Shown: positions 16,388-25,928 of the stretch, one piece after another
Numbering within the stretch: the stretch's first letter is position 1
Layout: each line of letters starts with the position of its first letter
Origin: Bradyrhizobium sp. 138
GTDB taxonomy: Bacteria > Pseudomonadota > Alphaproteobacteria > Rhizobiales > Xanthobacteraceae
NCBI RefSeq assembly: GCF_023074075.1
Contig: NZ_JADPKT010000022.1
Coordinates: 248,001 to 312,000 of the forward strand
Direction: 5' to 3'
Length of the DNA stretch: 64,000 nt
The notes under the pieces: model-generated
What the model saw: the letters and a program-made list of their open reading frames with translations, nothing else
Told to the model about the DNA's origin: nothing
Databases searched by the model: none
Position numbers and translations under genes: made by a program

Positions 16388-17631
16388 GCGAACAAATCCC
16401 GCGCCTTCAAAAGCGCCTGTGCCAGATGATCGACTTCTTCCCGTGTATTATACATGCCGAACGAGGCCCGGCAGGTGGCCGTGACGTTGAACCGCTCTAA
16501 AAGCGGCATCACACAATGGGTGCCGGCGCGCACCGCGATGCCCTGGCGGTCGATCACGGTCGCGACGTCGTGGGCGTGTGCGCCCTTGAGCTCGAAGGAG
16601 ATCACAGGTCCCTTGCCCCGCGCCGTGCCGATCAGCCGCAGCGAGTTGATCTCGCGCAGGCGCTCCTGGGCGTAAGCGGTGAGGTCGGCCTCGTGGGCAG
16701 CGATGCGCTCCTTGCCGATCGAATTGACGTAGTCGATGGCAGCGCCCAGGCCGACGGCCTCGACGATTGCGGGCGTGCCCGCCTCGAATTTGTGCGGGGG
16801 ATCGCCATAGGTGACGATGTCGCGCGAGACTTCGCGGATCATCTCGCCGCCGCCGTTGAAGGGGCGCATCGCGACCAGATGGTCGTACTTGGCCCAGAGC
16901 ACGCCGATGCCGGTCGGACCGTACACCTTGTGGCCGGTGAAGACGTAGAAGTCGCAGCCGAGGTCCTGGACGTCGACGGGCAGGTGCACCGCGCCCTGGC
17001 TGCCGTCGACCAACACGGGAATGCCGTGGGCATGGGCGATTCTGACAACGTCCTTGATCGGCACGATGGTGCCGAGTGCATTCGACATCTGCGTGATCGC
17101 GACCAGCTTGGTCTTCGACGTCAGCAGCTTCTCGAACTCGTCGATCAGGAAGTTGCCCTCGTCGTCGACCGGCGCCCACTTGATCACGGCACCCTGGCGC
17201 TCCCTGAGGAAATGCCAGGGCACGATGTTGGAGTGGTGCTCCATGATCGAGATGACGATCTCATCGCCTTCTCCGATGTTCGGGCCACCCCAGGACGAGG
17301 CGACCAGGTTGATCGCCTCAGTCGCGTTGCGGGTGAAGATCACTTCCTCGGTTCGGGGCGCATTGATGAACTGCGCCACCTTGGTGCGGCCGCCCTCATA
17401 GGCTTCGGTCGCAGCGTTGGCGAGGTAATGCAGGCCGCGATGCACGTTGGCGTATTCGCTACTGTAGGCCTGCGTCATGCGATCGAGCACGACGCTGGGC
17501 TTCTGCGCCGAGGCGGCGTTGTCCAGATACACCAGCTTCTTGCCGTAGACCTGCATGGCGAGCGCAGGAAAGTCCTGGCGCACGCGCGCAACGTCATAGG
17601 TGCCGTTCTTGACTGCGGGATGCGTGCTCAT
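16384..17631 (-). CDS. sufS: Group II cysteine desulfurase
   Basis: A 415-residue PLP enzyme that takes sulfur from cysteine and feeds it to the SufBCD scaffold. The PLP lysine lies in FTGHKVYGPTGIG, and the active-site Cys in RAGTHCVMPLLERF near residue 365, the group II context. NAASAQKP and the TEAINLVA region complete the fold. It overlaps sufD upstream and sufT downstream by four bases each (ATGA), pointing to translational coupling in one operon. No sufE-like partner is visible in this window. Confidence 0.95.
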   Translation of the reverse strand: MSTHPAVKNGTYDVARVRQDFPALAMQVYGKKLVYLDNAASAQKPSVVLDRMTQAYSSEYANVHRGLHYLANAATEAYEGGRTKVAQFINAPRTEEVIFTRNATEAINLVASSWGGPNIGEGDEIVISIMEHHSNIVPWHFLRERQGAVIKWAPVDDEGNFLIDEFEKLLTSKTKLVAITQMSNALGTIVPIKDVVRIAHAHGIPVLVDGSQGAVHLPVDVQDLGCDFYVFTGHKVYGPTGIGVLWAKYDHLVAMRPFNGGGEMIREVSRDIVTYGDPPHKFEAGTPAIVEAVGLGAAIDYVNSIGKERIAAHEADLTAYAQERLREINSLRLIGTARGKGPVISFELKGAHAHDVATVIDRQGIAVRAGTHCVMPLLERFNVTATCRASFGMYNTREEVDHLAQALLKARDLFA

Positions 17632-18932
17632 TGGCGCCGCTCCAGCCAGCGCTCGGCGATGCCGATCACGTGCGCGCGCAAGCCGTCATCGGCGATCTGC
17701 TCGATCGCCTCACCGACGAAGGCCTGGATCAGCAGCGCCTGGGCCTGCTTCTCCGGCAGGCCGCGTGCCTTCAGATAGAACAAGAGGCTGTCGTCCAGCG
17801 CGCCGGCGGTGGCGCCGTGGCCGCAGGAGACGTCGTCGGCGAAGATCTCGAGCTCGGGCTTGTTGTCGGCCTCGGCTTCGTCCGAGAGCAGCAGCGCGCG
17901 CGTCATCATCTTGCCGTCGGTCTTCTGCGCATCGGGACGGACGATGATGCGGCCCTGGAACACCGAATGGGCGCGGTCGTCGATCACGGCACGGAAGACT
18001 TCGCGGCTGACACAGTTCGGCACGGCATGGTCGACCACCAGCGTGGTGTCGCCGTGCTCGGTCTTCTGCAACAGGTTGACGCCGTTGGCCGAGAGCTCAC
18101 TGCCCTCGCCCGCCAGGGCAATGAAGCCCTGGAGGCGGCTGACGGCGGCGCCGGTGGTCATGTTGAAGAAGTTGAGCTTCACATTGGCGCCGACGGTGAC
18201 GAAGTGCGACGAGACGTTCATCGCGTCAGGCGCATCGTCCATCAGGCGGATGTGGGCGACGTCTGCGTCGTCGTCGACCGAGACGAGCACGGCGTCGTTG
18301 ACCTGGTAGGCCTTGGCACCCGCCGCGACAAAAGTCTCAACGATGGTGGCGCGAGCGCCCTTCCCGACCGCGACCTGCGAGCGGGTGAACGCCGAGGCCG
18401 ACGCGGCGGTCGCGATGTGGATGATCTGGATCGGCGCGGGCAGCTGCGCGCCGTCGGCGATCGACAGCACGACGCCGTCAGTCGCCATCGCCGCGTTCAG
18501 GGCGATCACGGCATCAAGGGACGCGGTCTTCAGCAGGCCGGCGTCCTTCTCCAGCGTCTCGCGCAGGGTCCCGAAGCCCGCCTCGGCGGCGAGCGCCTTC
18601 ACGTCGGACAGATCGGCTGCGAACACGCCGTCGACCAGCACCAGCTTGCGGGCGCCATCGATCGCATGGACCTTCACCGCGTCCGCTGCGCGCTTCAACG
18701 CGGCCGCGTCTGGCGCGGCCGCCAGCGGCAGCACCTCGCCGATCAGCGCGCGCAGGTCGGTGTATTTCCATTCCTCGATCCGGCGATGCGGCAGGCCGAG
18801 ACGTTCATAGGTCTCGAACGCCTCGCGGCGCACCGCGGTGACCGCGGGTGAACCCGGCAGCCGGCCCTCCGCGCTGGTGAAGAGATCGCTCACCGCGCGG
18901 CCTTTTCCGGTCTTTGCCACAGCAACGTTCAT
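17628..18932 (-). CDS. sufD: Fe-S cluster assembly protein SufD
   Basis: A 434-residue scaffold subunit of the SufBC2D complex. The family's C-terminal beta-helix and core are recognisable in EVFRAVIDDRAHSVFQGRI, ARALLLSDEAEADNKPELEI and FADDVSCGHGATAGALDD. Cys and His in SCGHGATAG correspond to residues at the SufB-SufD interface where clusters form. The ATG overlaps the sufS stop/start region; 11 bases separate it from sufC. Confidence 0.95.
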   Translation of the reverse strand: MNVAVAKTGKGRAVSDLFTSAEGRLPGSPAVTAVRREAFETYERLGLPHRRIEEWKYTDLRALIGEVLPLAAAPDAAALKRAADAVKVHAIDGARKLVLVDGVFAADLSDVKALAAEAGFGTLRETLEKDAGLLKTASLDAVIALNAAMATDGVVLSIADGAQLPAPIQIIHIATAASASAFTRSQVAVGKGARATIVETFVAAGAKAYQVNDAVLVSVDDDADVAHIRLMDDAPDAMNVSSHFVTVGANVKLNFFNMTTGAAVSRLQGFIALAGEGSELSANGVNLLQKTEHGDTTLVVDHAVPNCVSREVFRAVIDDRAHSVFQGRIIVRPDAQKTDGKMMTRALLLSDEAEADNKPELEIFADDVSCGHGATAGALDDSLLFYLKARGLPEKQAQALLIQAFVGEAIEQIADDGLRAHVIGIAERWLERRQ

Positions 18933-18943
18933 CGCAAAAATCC

Positions 18944-19693
18944 TTACGCGTCCTCGAACTGGGCGTAGCCGGACGCTTCCAGCTCCAGCGCCAGATCCTT
19001 AGCGCCGCTCTTCACGACCCGACCGCGCGACATCACGTGCACGAAATCGGGCACGATGTAGTTGAGAAGCCGCTGATAATGGGTGATGACGACCATCGCG
19101 CGCCCCGGCGAGCGCAGCGCGTTGACGCCGTCGGCCGCAATGCGCAGCGCGTCGATGTCGAGGCCCGAATCCATCTCGTCGAGGATGCACAGGCTCGGCT
19201 CGAACAGTGCCATCTGCAGCACCTCGTTGCGCTTCTTCTCGCCGCCGGAGAAGCCGACATTGACGCCGCGCTTGAGCATGTCCTGCGGGATGTTCAGCGA
19301 CTTCGAGACCTCGCGGACCTTCTTGAGGAAGTCCGGCGTCGAGTATTCATCCTCGCCGCGCGCCTTGCGCTGGGCATTCAGTGCCGTGCGCAGGAAGTTC
19401 ATGGTGGCGACGCCGGGAATCTCGACCGGGTACTGGAACGCCAGGAACACACCCTTGGCGGCGCGCTCGTCCGGGCTCATCTCCAACAGGTCCTCGCCTT
19501 TGAACAGGATCTGGCCGTCGGTGACCTCATAGCCGGGCTTGCCGGCGATGACATGGGAGAGCGTCGATTTGCCGGAGCCGTTCGGCCCCATGATCGCGTG
19601 CACCTCGCCTTCGTTCACGGTCAGCGTCAGCCCGTGGAGGATCTCACGCTCCTCGACACGAACCTTGAGGTCTTTCACTTCAAGCAAAGCCAT
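18944..19693 (-). CDS. sufC: Fe-S cluster assembly ATPase SufC
   Basis: A 249-residue ABC-type ATPase that powers the SufBCD scaffold. Walker A GPNGSGKSTLSH lies near residue 36, Q-loop region FLAFQYPVEIPG near 86, the ABC signature NVGFSGGEKKRNEVLQ near 145, Walker B CILDEMDSGLD near 170, and the switch His in VVITHYQR near 206. The start is set at 19693 (MALLEVKDLKV); an ATG ten codons upstream is unlikely. Operon position between sufB and sufD is standard. Confidence 0.96.
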   Translation of the reverse strand: MALLEVKDLKVRVEEREILHGLTLTVNEGEVHAIMGPNGSGKSTLSHVIAGKPGYEVTDGQILFKGEDLLEMSPDERAAKGVFLAFQYPVEIPGVATMNFLRTALNAQRKARGEDEYSTPDFLKKVREVSKSLNIPQDMLKRGVNVGFSGGEKKRNEVLQMALFEPSLCILDEMDSGLDIDALRIAADGVNALRSPGRAMVVITHYQRLLNYIVPDFVHVMSRGRVVKSGAKDLALELEASGYAQFEDA

Positions 19694-19755
19694 CTTGGTG
19701 TCCAGTCTATTCAAATGATGCATGGAGCGCCGCAGCGCACCGCCGGGGTCGGCAA

Positions 19756-21252
19756 TCAGCCGACCGACCCTTCAAGCGAGATCGAGATCAGCTTCTGTGC
19801 TTCCACCGCGAATTCCATCGGCAGCTGTTGAAGCACGTCCTTGACGAAGCCGTTGACGACGAGGCCGACCGCTTCTTCCTGGCTAAGCCCGCGCTGGATG
19901 CAGTAGAACAGCACGTCCTCGGAAATCTTCGAGGTCGTCGCTTCGTGCTCGAACGTCGCCGAGGAGTTCTTGGCCTCGATGTACGGCACGGTGTGCGCGC
20001 CGCATTTGTCGCCGATCAACAAAGAGTCGCAGGCGGTGAAGTTGCGCGCGCCGGTCGCCTTGCGGTGCGCGGTGACGAGGCCGCGATAGGTGTTCTGCGA
20101 CTTGCCGGCGGCGATGCCCTTGGAGATGATGCGGCTCGACGTGTTCTTGCCGAGATGGATCATCTTGGTGCCCGAGTCGACCTGCTGGAAGCCATTCGAG
20201 ATCGCGATCGAGTAGAATTCACCACGCGAATTGTCGCCGCGCAGGATGCAGCTTGGATACTTCCAGGTGATCGCCGAACCGGTTTCGACCTGGGTCCAGG
20301 AGATCTTGGAATGGTTGCCGCGGCAGTCGCCACGCTTGGTGACGAAATTGTAGATGCCGCCCTTGCCTTCCGAATTGCCGGGATACCAGTTCTGCACCGT
20401 CGAATATTTGATCTCGGCATCGTCATGCGCGACGAGTTCGACCACCGCTGCATGCAGCTGGTTCTCGTCGCGCTGCGGCGCGGTGCAGCCTTCGAGATAG
20501 GAGACGTAGGAGCCCTTGTCCGCGATGATCAGCGTGCGCTCGAACTGGCCGGTGTTGCGCTCGTTGATGCGGAAATAGGTCGACAACTCCATCGGGCAGC
20601 GCACGCCGGGCGGCACGTAGACGAACGAGCCGTCGGAGAACACCGCCGAGTTCAGCGTCGCATAGAAATTGTCCGAGGTCGGAACCACGGAGCCCAGATA
20701 TTTCTGCACCAGCTCGGGATGCTCGCGGATCGCCTCCGAGATCGGCATGAAGATCACGCCGGCCTTCTTCAGCTCCGCCTTGAACGTGGTCGCAACCGAG
20801 ACCGAATCGAACACCGCGTCGACCGCGATCTTGCGCCGCGCCGGGTCTTCCTCGCCGGGCTTGGGCTCGACGCCTTCGAGCATGGCGACTTCCCGCAAGG
20901 GGATGCCGAGCTTCTCGTAGGTCTTCAGGATCTCCGGATCGATCTCGTCGAGCGAGGTGACCGTCTTTTTCGGCTTCGGCGCCGCGTAGTAATAGAGGTC
21001 CTGGAAGTCGATCTTGGGATAGTCAACGCGGGCCCAAGTCGGCTCGGTCATGGTCAGCCAGCGCCGATAGGCCTCCAGCCGCCACTGGAGCATCCAGTCG
21101 GGTTCGTTCTTCTTCTGCGAGATGAACTTGACGGTCTCTTCCGACAACCCCTTGGGGGCCTTGTCGGACTCGATCAGGGTCTCAAACCCATAACGATATT
21201 GGTCGACGTCGATGCGCTTCACGCGCTCGACCGTCTCTTGTACGGCTGGCAT
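19756..21252 (-). CDS. sufB: Fe-S cluster assembly protein SufB
   Basis: A 498-residue scaffold core of the SUF system. Diagnostic segments are [34 protein letters not shown] with the conserved Cys, [20 protein letters not shown], and [20 protein letters not shown], which includes the Cys/His cluster-assembly pocket. The ATG at 21252 has GGAGG about 7 bases upstream, so I prefer it to the start 8 codons further out. A 19-bp palindrome lies 52-70 bases before the start. The downstream gene sufC follows after 62 bases. Confidence 0.96.
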   Translation of the reverse strand: MPAVQETVERVKRIDVDQYRYGFETLIESDKAPKGLSEETVKFISQKKNEPDWMLQWRLEAYRRWLTMTEPTWARVDYPKIDFQDLYYYAAPKPKKTVTSLDEIDPEILKTYEKLGIPLREVAMLEGVEPKPGEEDPARRKIAVDAVFDSVSVATTFKAELKKAGVIFMPISEAIREHPELVQKYLGSVVPTSDNFYATLNSAVFSDGSFVYVPPGVRCPMELSTYFRINERNTGQFERTLIIADKGSYVSYLEGCTAPQRDENQLHAAVVELVAHDDAEIKYSTVQNWYPGNSEGKGGIYNFVTKRGDCRGNHSKISWTQVETGSAITWKYPSCILRGDNSRGEFYSIAISNGFQQVDSGTKMIHLGKNTSSRIISKGIAAGKSQNTYRGLVTAHRKATGARNFTACDSLLIGDKCGAHTVPYIEAKNSSATFEHEATTSKISEDVLFYCIQRGLSQEEAVGLVVNGFVKDVLQQLPMEFAVEAQKLISISLEGSVG

Positions 21253-21303
21253 TCCATCCTCCGCTCGCGGTTTCAAGGACCGCGGTGGATCAAACTCGGA
21301 CGA

Positions 21304-21322
21304 GTATTACGACGTCTAATAC
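21304..21322. promoter_or_regulatory. Palindromic candidate operator before sufB
   Basis: The 19-bp site has perfect 6-bp arms (GTATTA at 21304-21309 and TAATAC at 21317-21322) around a 7-base centre. It sits in the 125-base gap between the nifS-like gene and sufB. It does not match the Irr, RirA or classical IscR consensus as I remember them, so the protein that binds it is unknown. Confidence 0.45.
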
Positions 21323-21377
21323 GATGTTTTTTGGCGGAAAGCACGGGCTTAGAACCGTTCAAGCCGTGTTTCATCGC

Positions 21378-22517
21378 TTAGCCCTTAAGTAGGGTATTAC
21401 CAAGCTTTCGCCAAGCCTCTAACGCCCTATTGATGTCATCTGGTTTCGTGGACCAGCCCAGACTGAGACGCACCGCTCCCTGGGACACCACCGGATCAAA
21501 GCCCATGGCGGAAAGAACATGGGACGGCTGGACCTTGCCGGAGGAACAGGCCGAGCCGGAGGAAACCGCGACGCCTTCGAGGTCGAAGCCAATCACGGCG
21601 GTCTCGGCCTTGAGGCAGGGCGCCGTAAACAGGACGGTATTTGGCAACCGCTCAACCTCCTCCGAGAAGATCGTTGCGCCCGCAACTCCTCGGATGCCAT
21701 TTTCCAAATGATTTCTGAGGGTTGCCATCCGTTCCGCATCCTTCCGCAGAGCCTGAAGCGCGGCCTTTACAGCCGCGCCGAAGCCGGCAATGCCGGCAAC
21801 ATTCTCGGTTCCGGCACGACGGTTGAGCTCCTGCCCCCCGCCCCGCAGCACCGGCTCCAGCCCGGCGATCCCCTCTGCCACGACCAGGGCGCCGATCCCC
21901 TTGGGGCCGCCGATCTTGTGCGCAGAAAAGGTCGCAAGATCGGCGCCTACAGCCTTGATGTCGAAAGGGATTTTTCCCAAGGCCTGGATCGCATCGATGT
22001 GCAGGAGGCCGCCGGCCTCGTGAACGATCTGGGCCGCCTCGGCGACCGGTTGGAGCGCGCCCGTCTCATTGTTGGCGGCCATGATGGAAACCAAAGCCGG
22101 CGGGCCGTCATTGAGCTGCGCCGTCAGATGGTCAAGGTCGATCACGCCGGAGCGCGTGACCTCGATCAGAGCGATCGAGGCACCCGGGAACCGGCCACCC
22201 GCCAGCACCGAGGCGTGCTCGACTGCCGACACCAGCAGCCGCTCGACAGGGCCGCCGGCCGGTCCACGCAGACCCGGGGACAGCGCCAGCGCATTGGCCT
22301 CGGTTCCGGCGGAGGTGAAGATGACGTTCCGCGGCAACGCACCGACTGCCACGGCAAGTTCGGCGCGGGCCTCCTCGACCAGCCGTCGTGCCTCCCGCCC
22401 CTCGGCATGGACCGAGGACGGATTGCCGAGGAGGTCAAAGGCCGCAACCATCGCCGTCCGCGCCTCGGGGCGCAGCGGCGTGGTCGCGTTCCAGTCGAGA
22501 TAGACACGGCTCGGCAT
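21378..22517 (-). CDS. Group I cysteine desulfurase, NifS/IscS-like
   Basis: A 379-residue PLP-dependent desulfurase. It starts RVYLDWNATTPLRPEA, has the PLP lysine in FSAHKIGGPKGIGAL near residue 195, and the active-site Cys in the flexible loop SSGSACSSGKVQPSHVLSAMG near residue 322, typical of group I. In many alphaproteobacteria this gene is the first of the suf operon, so the window holds two desulfurases (this one and SufS). It lies 125 bases upstream of sufB; that gap carries a palindrome and may hold its own promoter. An iscR-type regulator, expected upstream in some relatives, is not found. Confidence 0.93.
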   Translation of the reverse strand: MPSRVYLDWNATTPLRPEARTAMVAAFDLLGNPSSVHAEGREARRLVEEARAELAVAVGALPRNVIFTSAGTEANALALSPGLRGPAGGPVERLLVSAVEHASVLAGGRFPGASIALIEVTRSGVIDLDHLTAQLNDGPPALVSIMAANNETGALQPVAEAAQIVHEAGGLLHIDAIQALGKIPFDIKAVGADLATFSAHKIGGPKGIGALVVAEGIAGLEPVLRGGGQELNRRAGTENVAGIAGFGAAVKAALQALRKDAERMATLRNHLENGIRGVAGATIFSEEVERLPNTVLFTAPCLKAETAVIGFDLEGVAVSSGSACSSGKVQPSHVLSAMGFDPVVSQGAVRLSLGWSTKPDDINRALEAWRKLGNTLLKG

Positions 22518-22567
22518 CTCGCCCTCTTAGCACCTTTTGCCATCCGGCCAATCGGACAGCCGTCGCA

Positions 22568-23761
22568 TCAGGCCGGCTGGTGCTGTTCCATCCTGGCGAC
22601 CGTCCGCGGCACCGCCCGCAATCCGAACAGGGGCCGCAGCCAGGCGATGCGCCGGACGAGTTCATAGGTCGCCACACATGTGAGCGCGGTCCCCATGATG
22701 ACAATGGAGGCCTCGATCCCGGCCGGGAGCCCGCTGTCATGCAATGCATGCGCGACCACGATGATCGCGGTCTGATGCATGATGTAATACGGGAAGATCG
22801 CATCGGTCAGATAGCGGCGCACGGGACTGTCGGTGGTGAGATGGCGGCGCGCAAAGCCCAACACGGCGGCGATTGCGAGCCATTGATAGCAACCATAGGC
22901 CGAGGCCGCGAACGCCTTCAGCGCGGACGATGGCGCGAACAGACCGGCGCGAACCAGGATGAAGGCAGAGAAGCAGGCGGCTGCAGCCACCAGTGCCGCC
23001 CAGCGCTGGCGCTCGACATTGCGCCAGATCCCCTCCTGCTTCGCCAGCAGGAAACCGAGCAGGAAGGCCGTCGCGTGGTCCGCATGGTTGTACCAGTCGC
23101 CGAATAGCGCATGGGTCGACGGGAAAGCCGGGAACAGCACCAGGCGCCAGGCCGCAAACAGCAGGCAGGGCACGATCAGGAGCCATGGTCCGGCGAGCAG
23201 GACAGCCAGCTTCCGGCCAAGCCAGTCGGCGCCGGCCGGCCATAGCGCCAGCACGCCGATCAGGGCCATCGTGTAGACCCACAGATAGACCACGAACCAG
23301 AGATGGTTCCAGGTCGGCAACACGATGCACGGGCTGGGACAGAACTGCGCACCGAAGGCAAAATAGTGCCTGGTGTAGAAATCGAAAAAGCCCGCGGGAT
23401 AGCCGAGGCTTTCGACGACCTGGAGATAGGATTGCGGCGGCACGATCGCGATCATGCCGAAAATCAGCGGGATCAGCAGTCGTGCCGACCGCGCACTGGC
23501 GAGCGAGGTCAGACTGGACTTGCCGAGCATGAAGCGGGTGGCAACCCCGGACACCAGGAACAGCAGCGACAGCCGCCAGGGGTTGAGGAACAGCATCACC
23601 GGTTCGAGCCAGGTCAGCCGGTGCACGCTCTTGATGTGAAATCCCCAGGACACGTAGAGCATGCCGACGTGGTAGAAGATCAAGAGCCCGAAGGCTAAAA
23701 TCCGTACCCAATCCAGATCGATACGCCTGTCCGAGTTTTGGAATTGCTGTGGTGTTGTCAT
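22568..23761 (-). CDS. Membrane acyltransferase (acyltransferase 3 family)
   Basis: A 397-residue integral membrane protein with about ten hydrophobic segments. It belongs to the OafA/MdoC-like family that moves acyl groups onto carbohydrates or lipids. The N-terminal DLDWVRILAFGLLIFYHVGM carries the conserved Asp/Arg and His of the family. The start at 23761 has AAGGAG about 10 bases upstream. It is divergent from a LytTR-domain membrane regulator with only about 60 bases between the starts, so shared control is likely. Substrate unknown. Confidence 0.86.
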   Translation of the reverse strand: MTTPQQFQNSDRRIDLDWVRILAFGLLIFYHVGMLYVSWGFHIKSVHRLTWLEPVMLFLNPWRLSLLFLVSGVATRFMLGKSSLTSLASARSARLLIPLIFGMIAIVPPQSYLQVVESLGYPAGFFDFYTRHYFAFGAQFCPSPCIVLPTWNHLWFVVYLWVYTMALIGVLALWPAGADWLGRKLAVLLAGPWLLIVPCLLFAAWRLVLFPAFPSTHALFGDWYNHADHATAFLLGFLLAKQEGIWRNVERQRWAALVAAAACFSAFILVRAGLFAPSSALKAFAASAYGCYQWLAIAAVLGFARRHLTTDSPVRRYLTDAIFPYYIMHQTAIIVVAHALHDSGLPAGIEASIVIMGTALTCVATYELVRRIAWLRPLFGLRAVPRTVARMEQHQPA

Positions 23762-23820
23762 GGTTTTCTGCTCCTTGACGGGACGACAAACGCGGTTTTC
23801 GGGCCAGGTTGACACTGAAA

Positions 23821-24813
23821 ATGGCTGACACCGAGAATGCCCCGCCGACGGAGCGCGTCGAGCCGGTTTGGGATCAGAATCGGAGCCGAGGGGATGAGCC
23901 GCCGGCGGCTGGGACGAACAGCGGGCCCCTGGGGATCAGCGGCGGCGACCGGACGATATTCGCTGCGATTGCGGCCGTCGCGCTCGCGATCGGAATCGTG
24001 AATGCGTTTTCGGGCGCCCAGGACGCCGCCTGGCGCGGCGACAGCTACGACGTCGGCCGGCGGCTGTTCTGGGAGATGTCGAGCATCGCCGTCATCCTGC
24101 TGCTGCTACCGATCCTGGTCTTGGCGGTCCGCCGCATGCGCCGCGCATCCGGCGTCGCCGCCCGCGCTAGCATCGGGGCGATCATCGTTCTCGGCTTTTC
24201 AGCCCTCCACATCACCGGCATGGTCTGGGTGCGGAAGCTCGCACTTTGGCTTGCCGGAGGCGCCTACGACTTCCGTTTCTCGCTCGCGACGGTGCTGTAC
24301 GAATTCCGCAAGGACGCGGTGGCCGTTGTCCTGATCGCCAGCACGATCTGGCTGCTCGAAAGCCGGCGTGAGCTAAGGAAGGCCGCAGTCGCTCCGCCGG
24401 CGCCGCCAGCTCCGCAGCAGCCGTCGTCGCCCGATGTCATCTGGCTGCGCGACGGTACGAGCCGCATTCGCGTGGTGCCGCGCGACATAATCTGGGTCGC
24501 TTCCGCCGGCAACTACATCGAATACAGTCTCGCCGACGGCACCCAGCACCTGATCCGGGGCACGCTGGCGGCGGCGGAAAGCGAGCTGGCGCGCTTTTCC
24601 ATCGTTCGCGTTCATCGGACCAAGCTTGCCAATCTCGACCGGGTGCGCGGCGTGGACCTCAAGTCATCAGGAGATTTCGAGCTCGCCTTCGACAACGGGC
24701 AGACACTCGGAGGCAGCCGGCGTTACCGGCCGGCGGTCGCCTCGATCGGAAGCCGAACCGCCACAGCGGGAATCGCCACCGCCGATCCACCAGCGATCCA
24801 TAAACAGTCGTGA
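23821..24813 (+). CDS. Membrane-anchored LytTR-domain transcriptional regulator
   Basis: A 330-residue protein with about four transmembrane segments between residues 45 and 180, then a cytoplasmic LytTR DNA-binding domain. The latter shows VIWLRDGTSRIRVVPRDIIW, SAGNYIEYSLADG, HLIRGTLAAAE and FSIVRVHRTKLANLDRVRGV, which are the family's hallmark strands. The N-terminal 30 residues are polar and Pro-rich. ATG at 23821; a TTG four codons upstream is less likely. Such regulators often stand back to back with the acyltransferase they control, as here. Confidence 0.87.
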   Translation: MADTENAPPTERVEPVWDQNRSRGDEPPAAGTNSGPLGISGGDRTIFAAIAAVALAIGIVNAFSGAQDAAWRGDSYDVGRRLFWEMSSIAVILLLLPILVLAVRRMRRASGVAARASIGAIIVLGFSALHITGMVWVRKLALWLAGGAYDFRFSLATVLYEFRKDAVAVVLIASTIWLLESRRELRKAAVAPPAPPAPQQPSSPDVIWLRDGTSRIRVVPRDIIWVASAGNYIEYSLADGTQHLIRGTLAAAESELARFSIVRVHRTKLANLDRVRGVDLKSSGDFELAFDNGQTLGGSRRYRPAVASIGSRTATAGIATADPPAIHKQS

Positions 24814-25151
24814 TTCCAATCGGTTGAGCGCTGCTCTGCGGCACAGCGTCAGGCTTTTTGCCGCTGTCCGGTTGAATTCAGGCAGGTCCGGTCATGGGCG
24901 GCAGGCCAGAGATGACGCTGCAATGACGGGCTAAGCTCTTGAGCCCGTTGAGAGATGTCGAAGAAGCTTGCTTTTTGACCCTTGCCTCGTGTTAGAAGGC
25001 GCGCGTCAGTTCACCTGCGCGCCACTCGCGCATCATCCGAGGGCGCGCCTCTCCACCCTTCATTCGTGCTCTCGTCGGCGGCAACGCTGATGGAGCCACA
25101 ATCGGTTGATTGCGCAGGGATCACCTCCAAGGGACTCAATCAGAGACATCC
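24814..25151. other. Intergenic stretch before the alpha/beta hydrolase
   Basis: No gene supported in these 338 bases. A terminator-like hairpin at about 24923-24948 (ACGGGCT pairing with AGCCCGT) could end the LytTR transcript. The remainder probably carries the promoter and leader of the hydrolase gene. I could not define -35/-10 boxes with confidence. Confidence 0.4.
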
Positions 25152-25799
25152 ATGCCTGAAGTTATTTTCACTGGCCCTGCCGGCCGCCTCGAGGGCCGCT
25201 ATCATCCGGCGAAGCAGAAGAACGCGCCGATCGCGATGATTCTGCATCCGCATCCGCAGTTCCACGGCACGATGAACCATCAGATCGTGTACCAGTGCTA
25301 CTACGCCTTCGCGCATCGCGGCTTCTCGGTGCTGCGCTTCAACTTCCGGGGCGTCGGCCGCAGCCAGGGTTCGTTCGACCACGGCACCGGCGAATTGTCG
25401 GATGCCGCCGCGGCCCTCGACTGGGCGCAGACCATCAATCCCGAAGCGCGCGCCTGCTGGGTCGCCGGCTTTTCCTTCGGCGCCTGGATCGGCATGCAGC
25501 TCTTGATGCGCCGCCCCGAGGTCGAGGGCTTCATCTCGATCGCGCCGCCGGCCAATCTCTACGACTTCTCGTTCCTCGCGCCCTGCCCGTCGTCGGGCCT
25601 GATCGTGCACGGCGAGAAGGATGCGGTGGTGCCGCCCAAGGACGTCAACACGCTGGTCGAGAAGCTGAAGACGCAGAAGGGCATCGTGATCGACCAACAG
25701 GTCATCCCCGGCGCCAACCACTTCTTCGACGCCAAGCTCGAGCCGCTGATGGAGACCATCACGGCCTATCTCGACATGCGCCTCGCCAACGTGCGCTGA
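25152..25799 (+). CDS. Alpha/beta hydrolase
   Basis: A 215-residue cytoplasmic hydrolase. The oxyanion and strand signals are LHPHPQFHGTMNH near residue 30 and RFNFRGVGRSQGSFDHG near 65. The nucleophile elbow is GFSFGAW near 105, the acid lies in VHGEKDAVVPP, and the catalytic His in PGANHFFDAKLEP near 192. In several Rhizobiales a hydrolase of this type lies next to the nifS-suf operon, divergently; here the acyltransferase/LytTR pair separates them. The natural substrate is unknown. Confidence 0.88.
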   Translation: MPEVIFTGPAGRLEGRYHPAKQKNAPIAMILHPHPQFHGTMNHQIVYQCYYAFAHRGFSVLRFNFRGVGRSQGSFDHGTGELSDAAAALDWAQTINPEARACWVAGFSFGAWIGMQLLMRRPEVEGFISIAPPANLYDFSFLAPCPSSGLIVHGEKDAVVPPKDVNTLVEKLKTQKGIVIDQQVIPGANHFFDAKLEPLMETITAYLDMRLANVR

Positions 25800-25813
25800 C
25801 GAGCGCCGCTCAA

Positions 25814-25885
25814 GCCAGCTTGAGCCGACGATCCCCAACAGCACGAGCGCGATGCCGCAAGCTTCATCGCGCTCAAGGCCTCGGC
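25814..25885 (-). pseudogene. Remnant of the SMR-transporter 3' end
   Basis: About 72 bases match the last 25 or so codons of the intact SMR gene (27877-27950) at roughly 85% identity with a small deletion. The shared core is CACGAGCGCGATG followed by CCGCAAGCTTCATCGCGCTC. The reading frame is broken, so this is a decayed partial copy. Together with the intact gene it brackets the SDR/AraC pair. Confidence 0.75.
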
Positions 25886-25928
25886 AAGCGAGGAAGGCTC
25901 TGCGTTCCTCGCGATGCCATGGCGGCCG

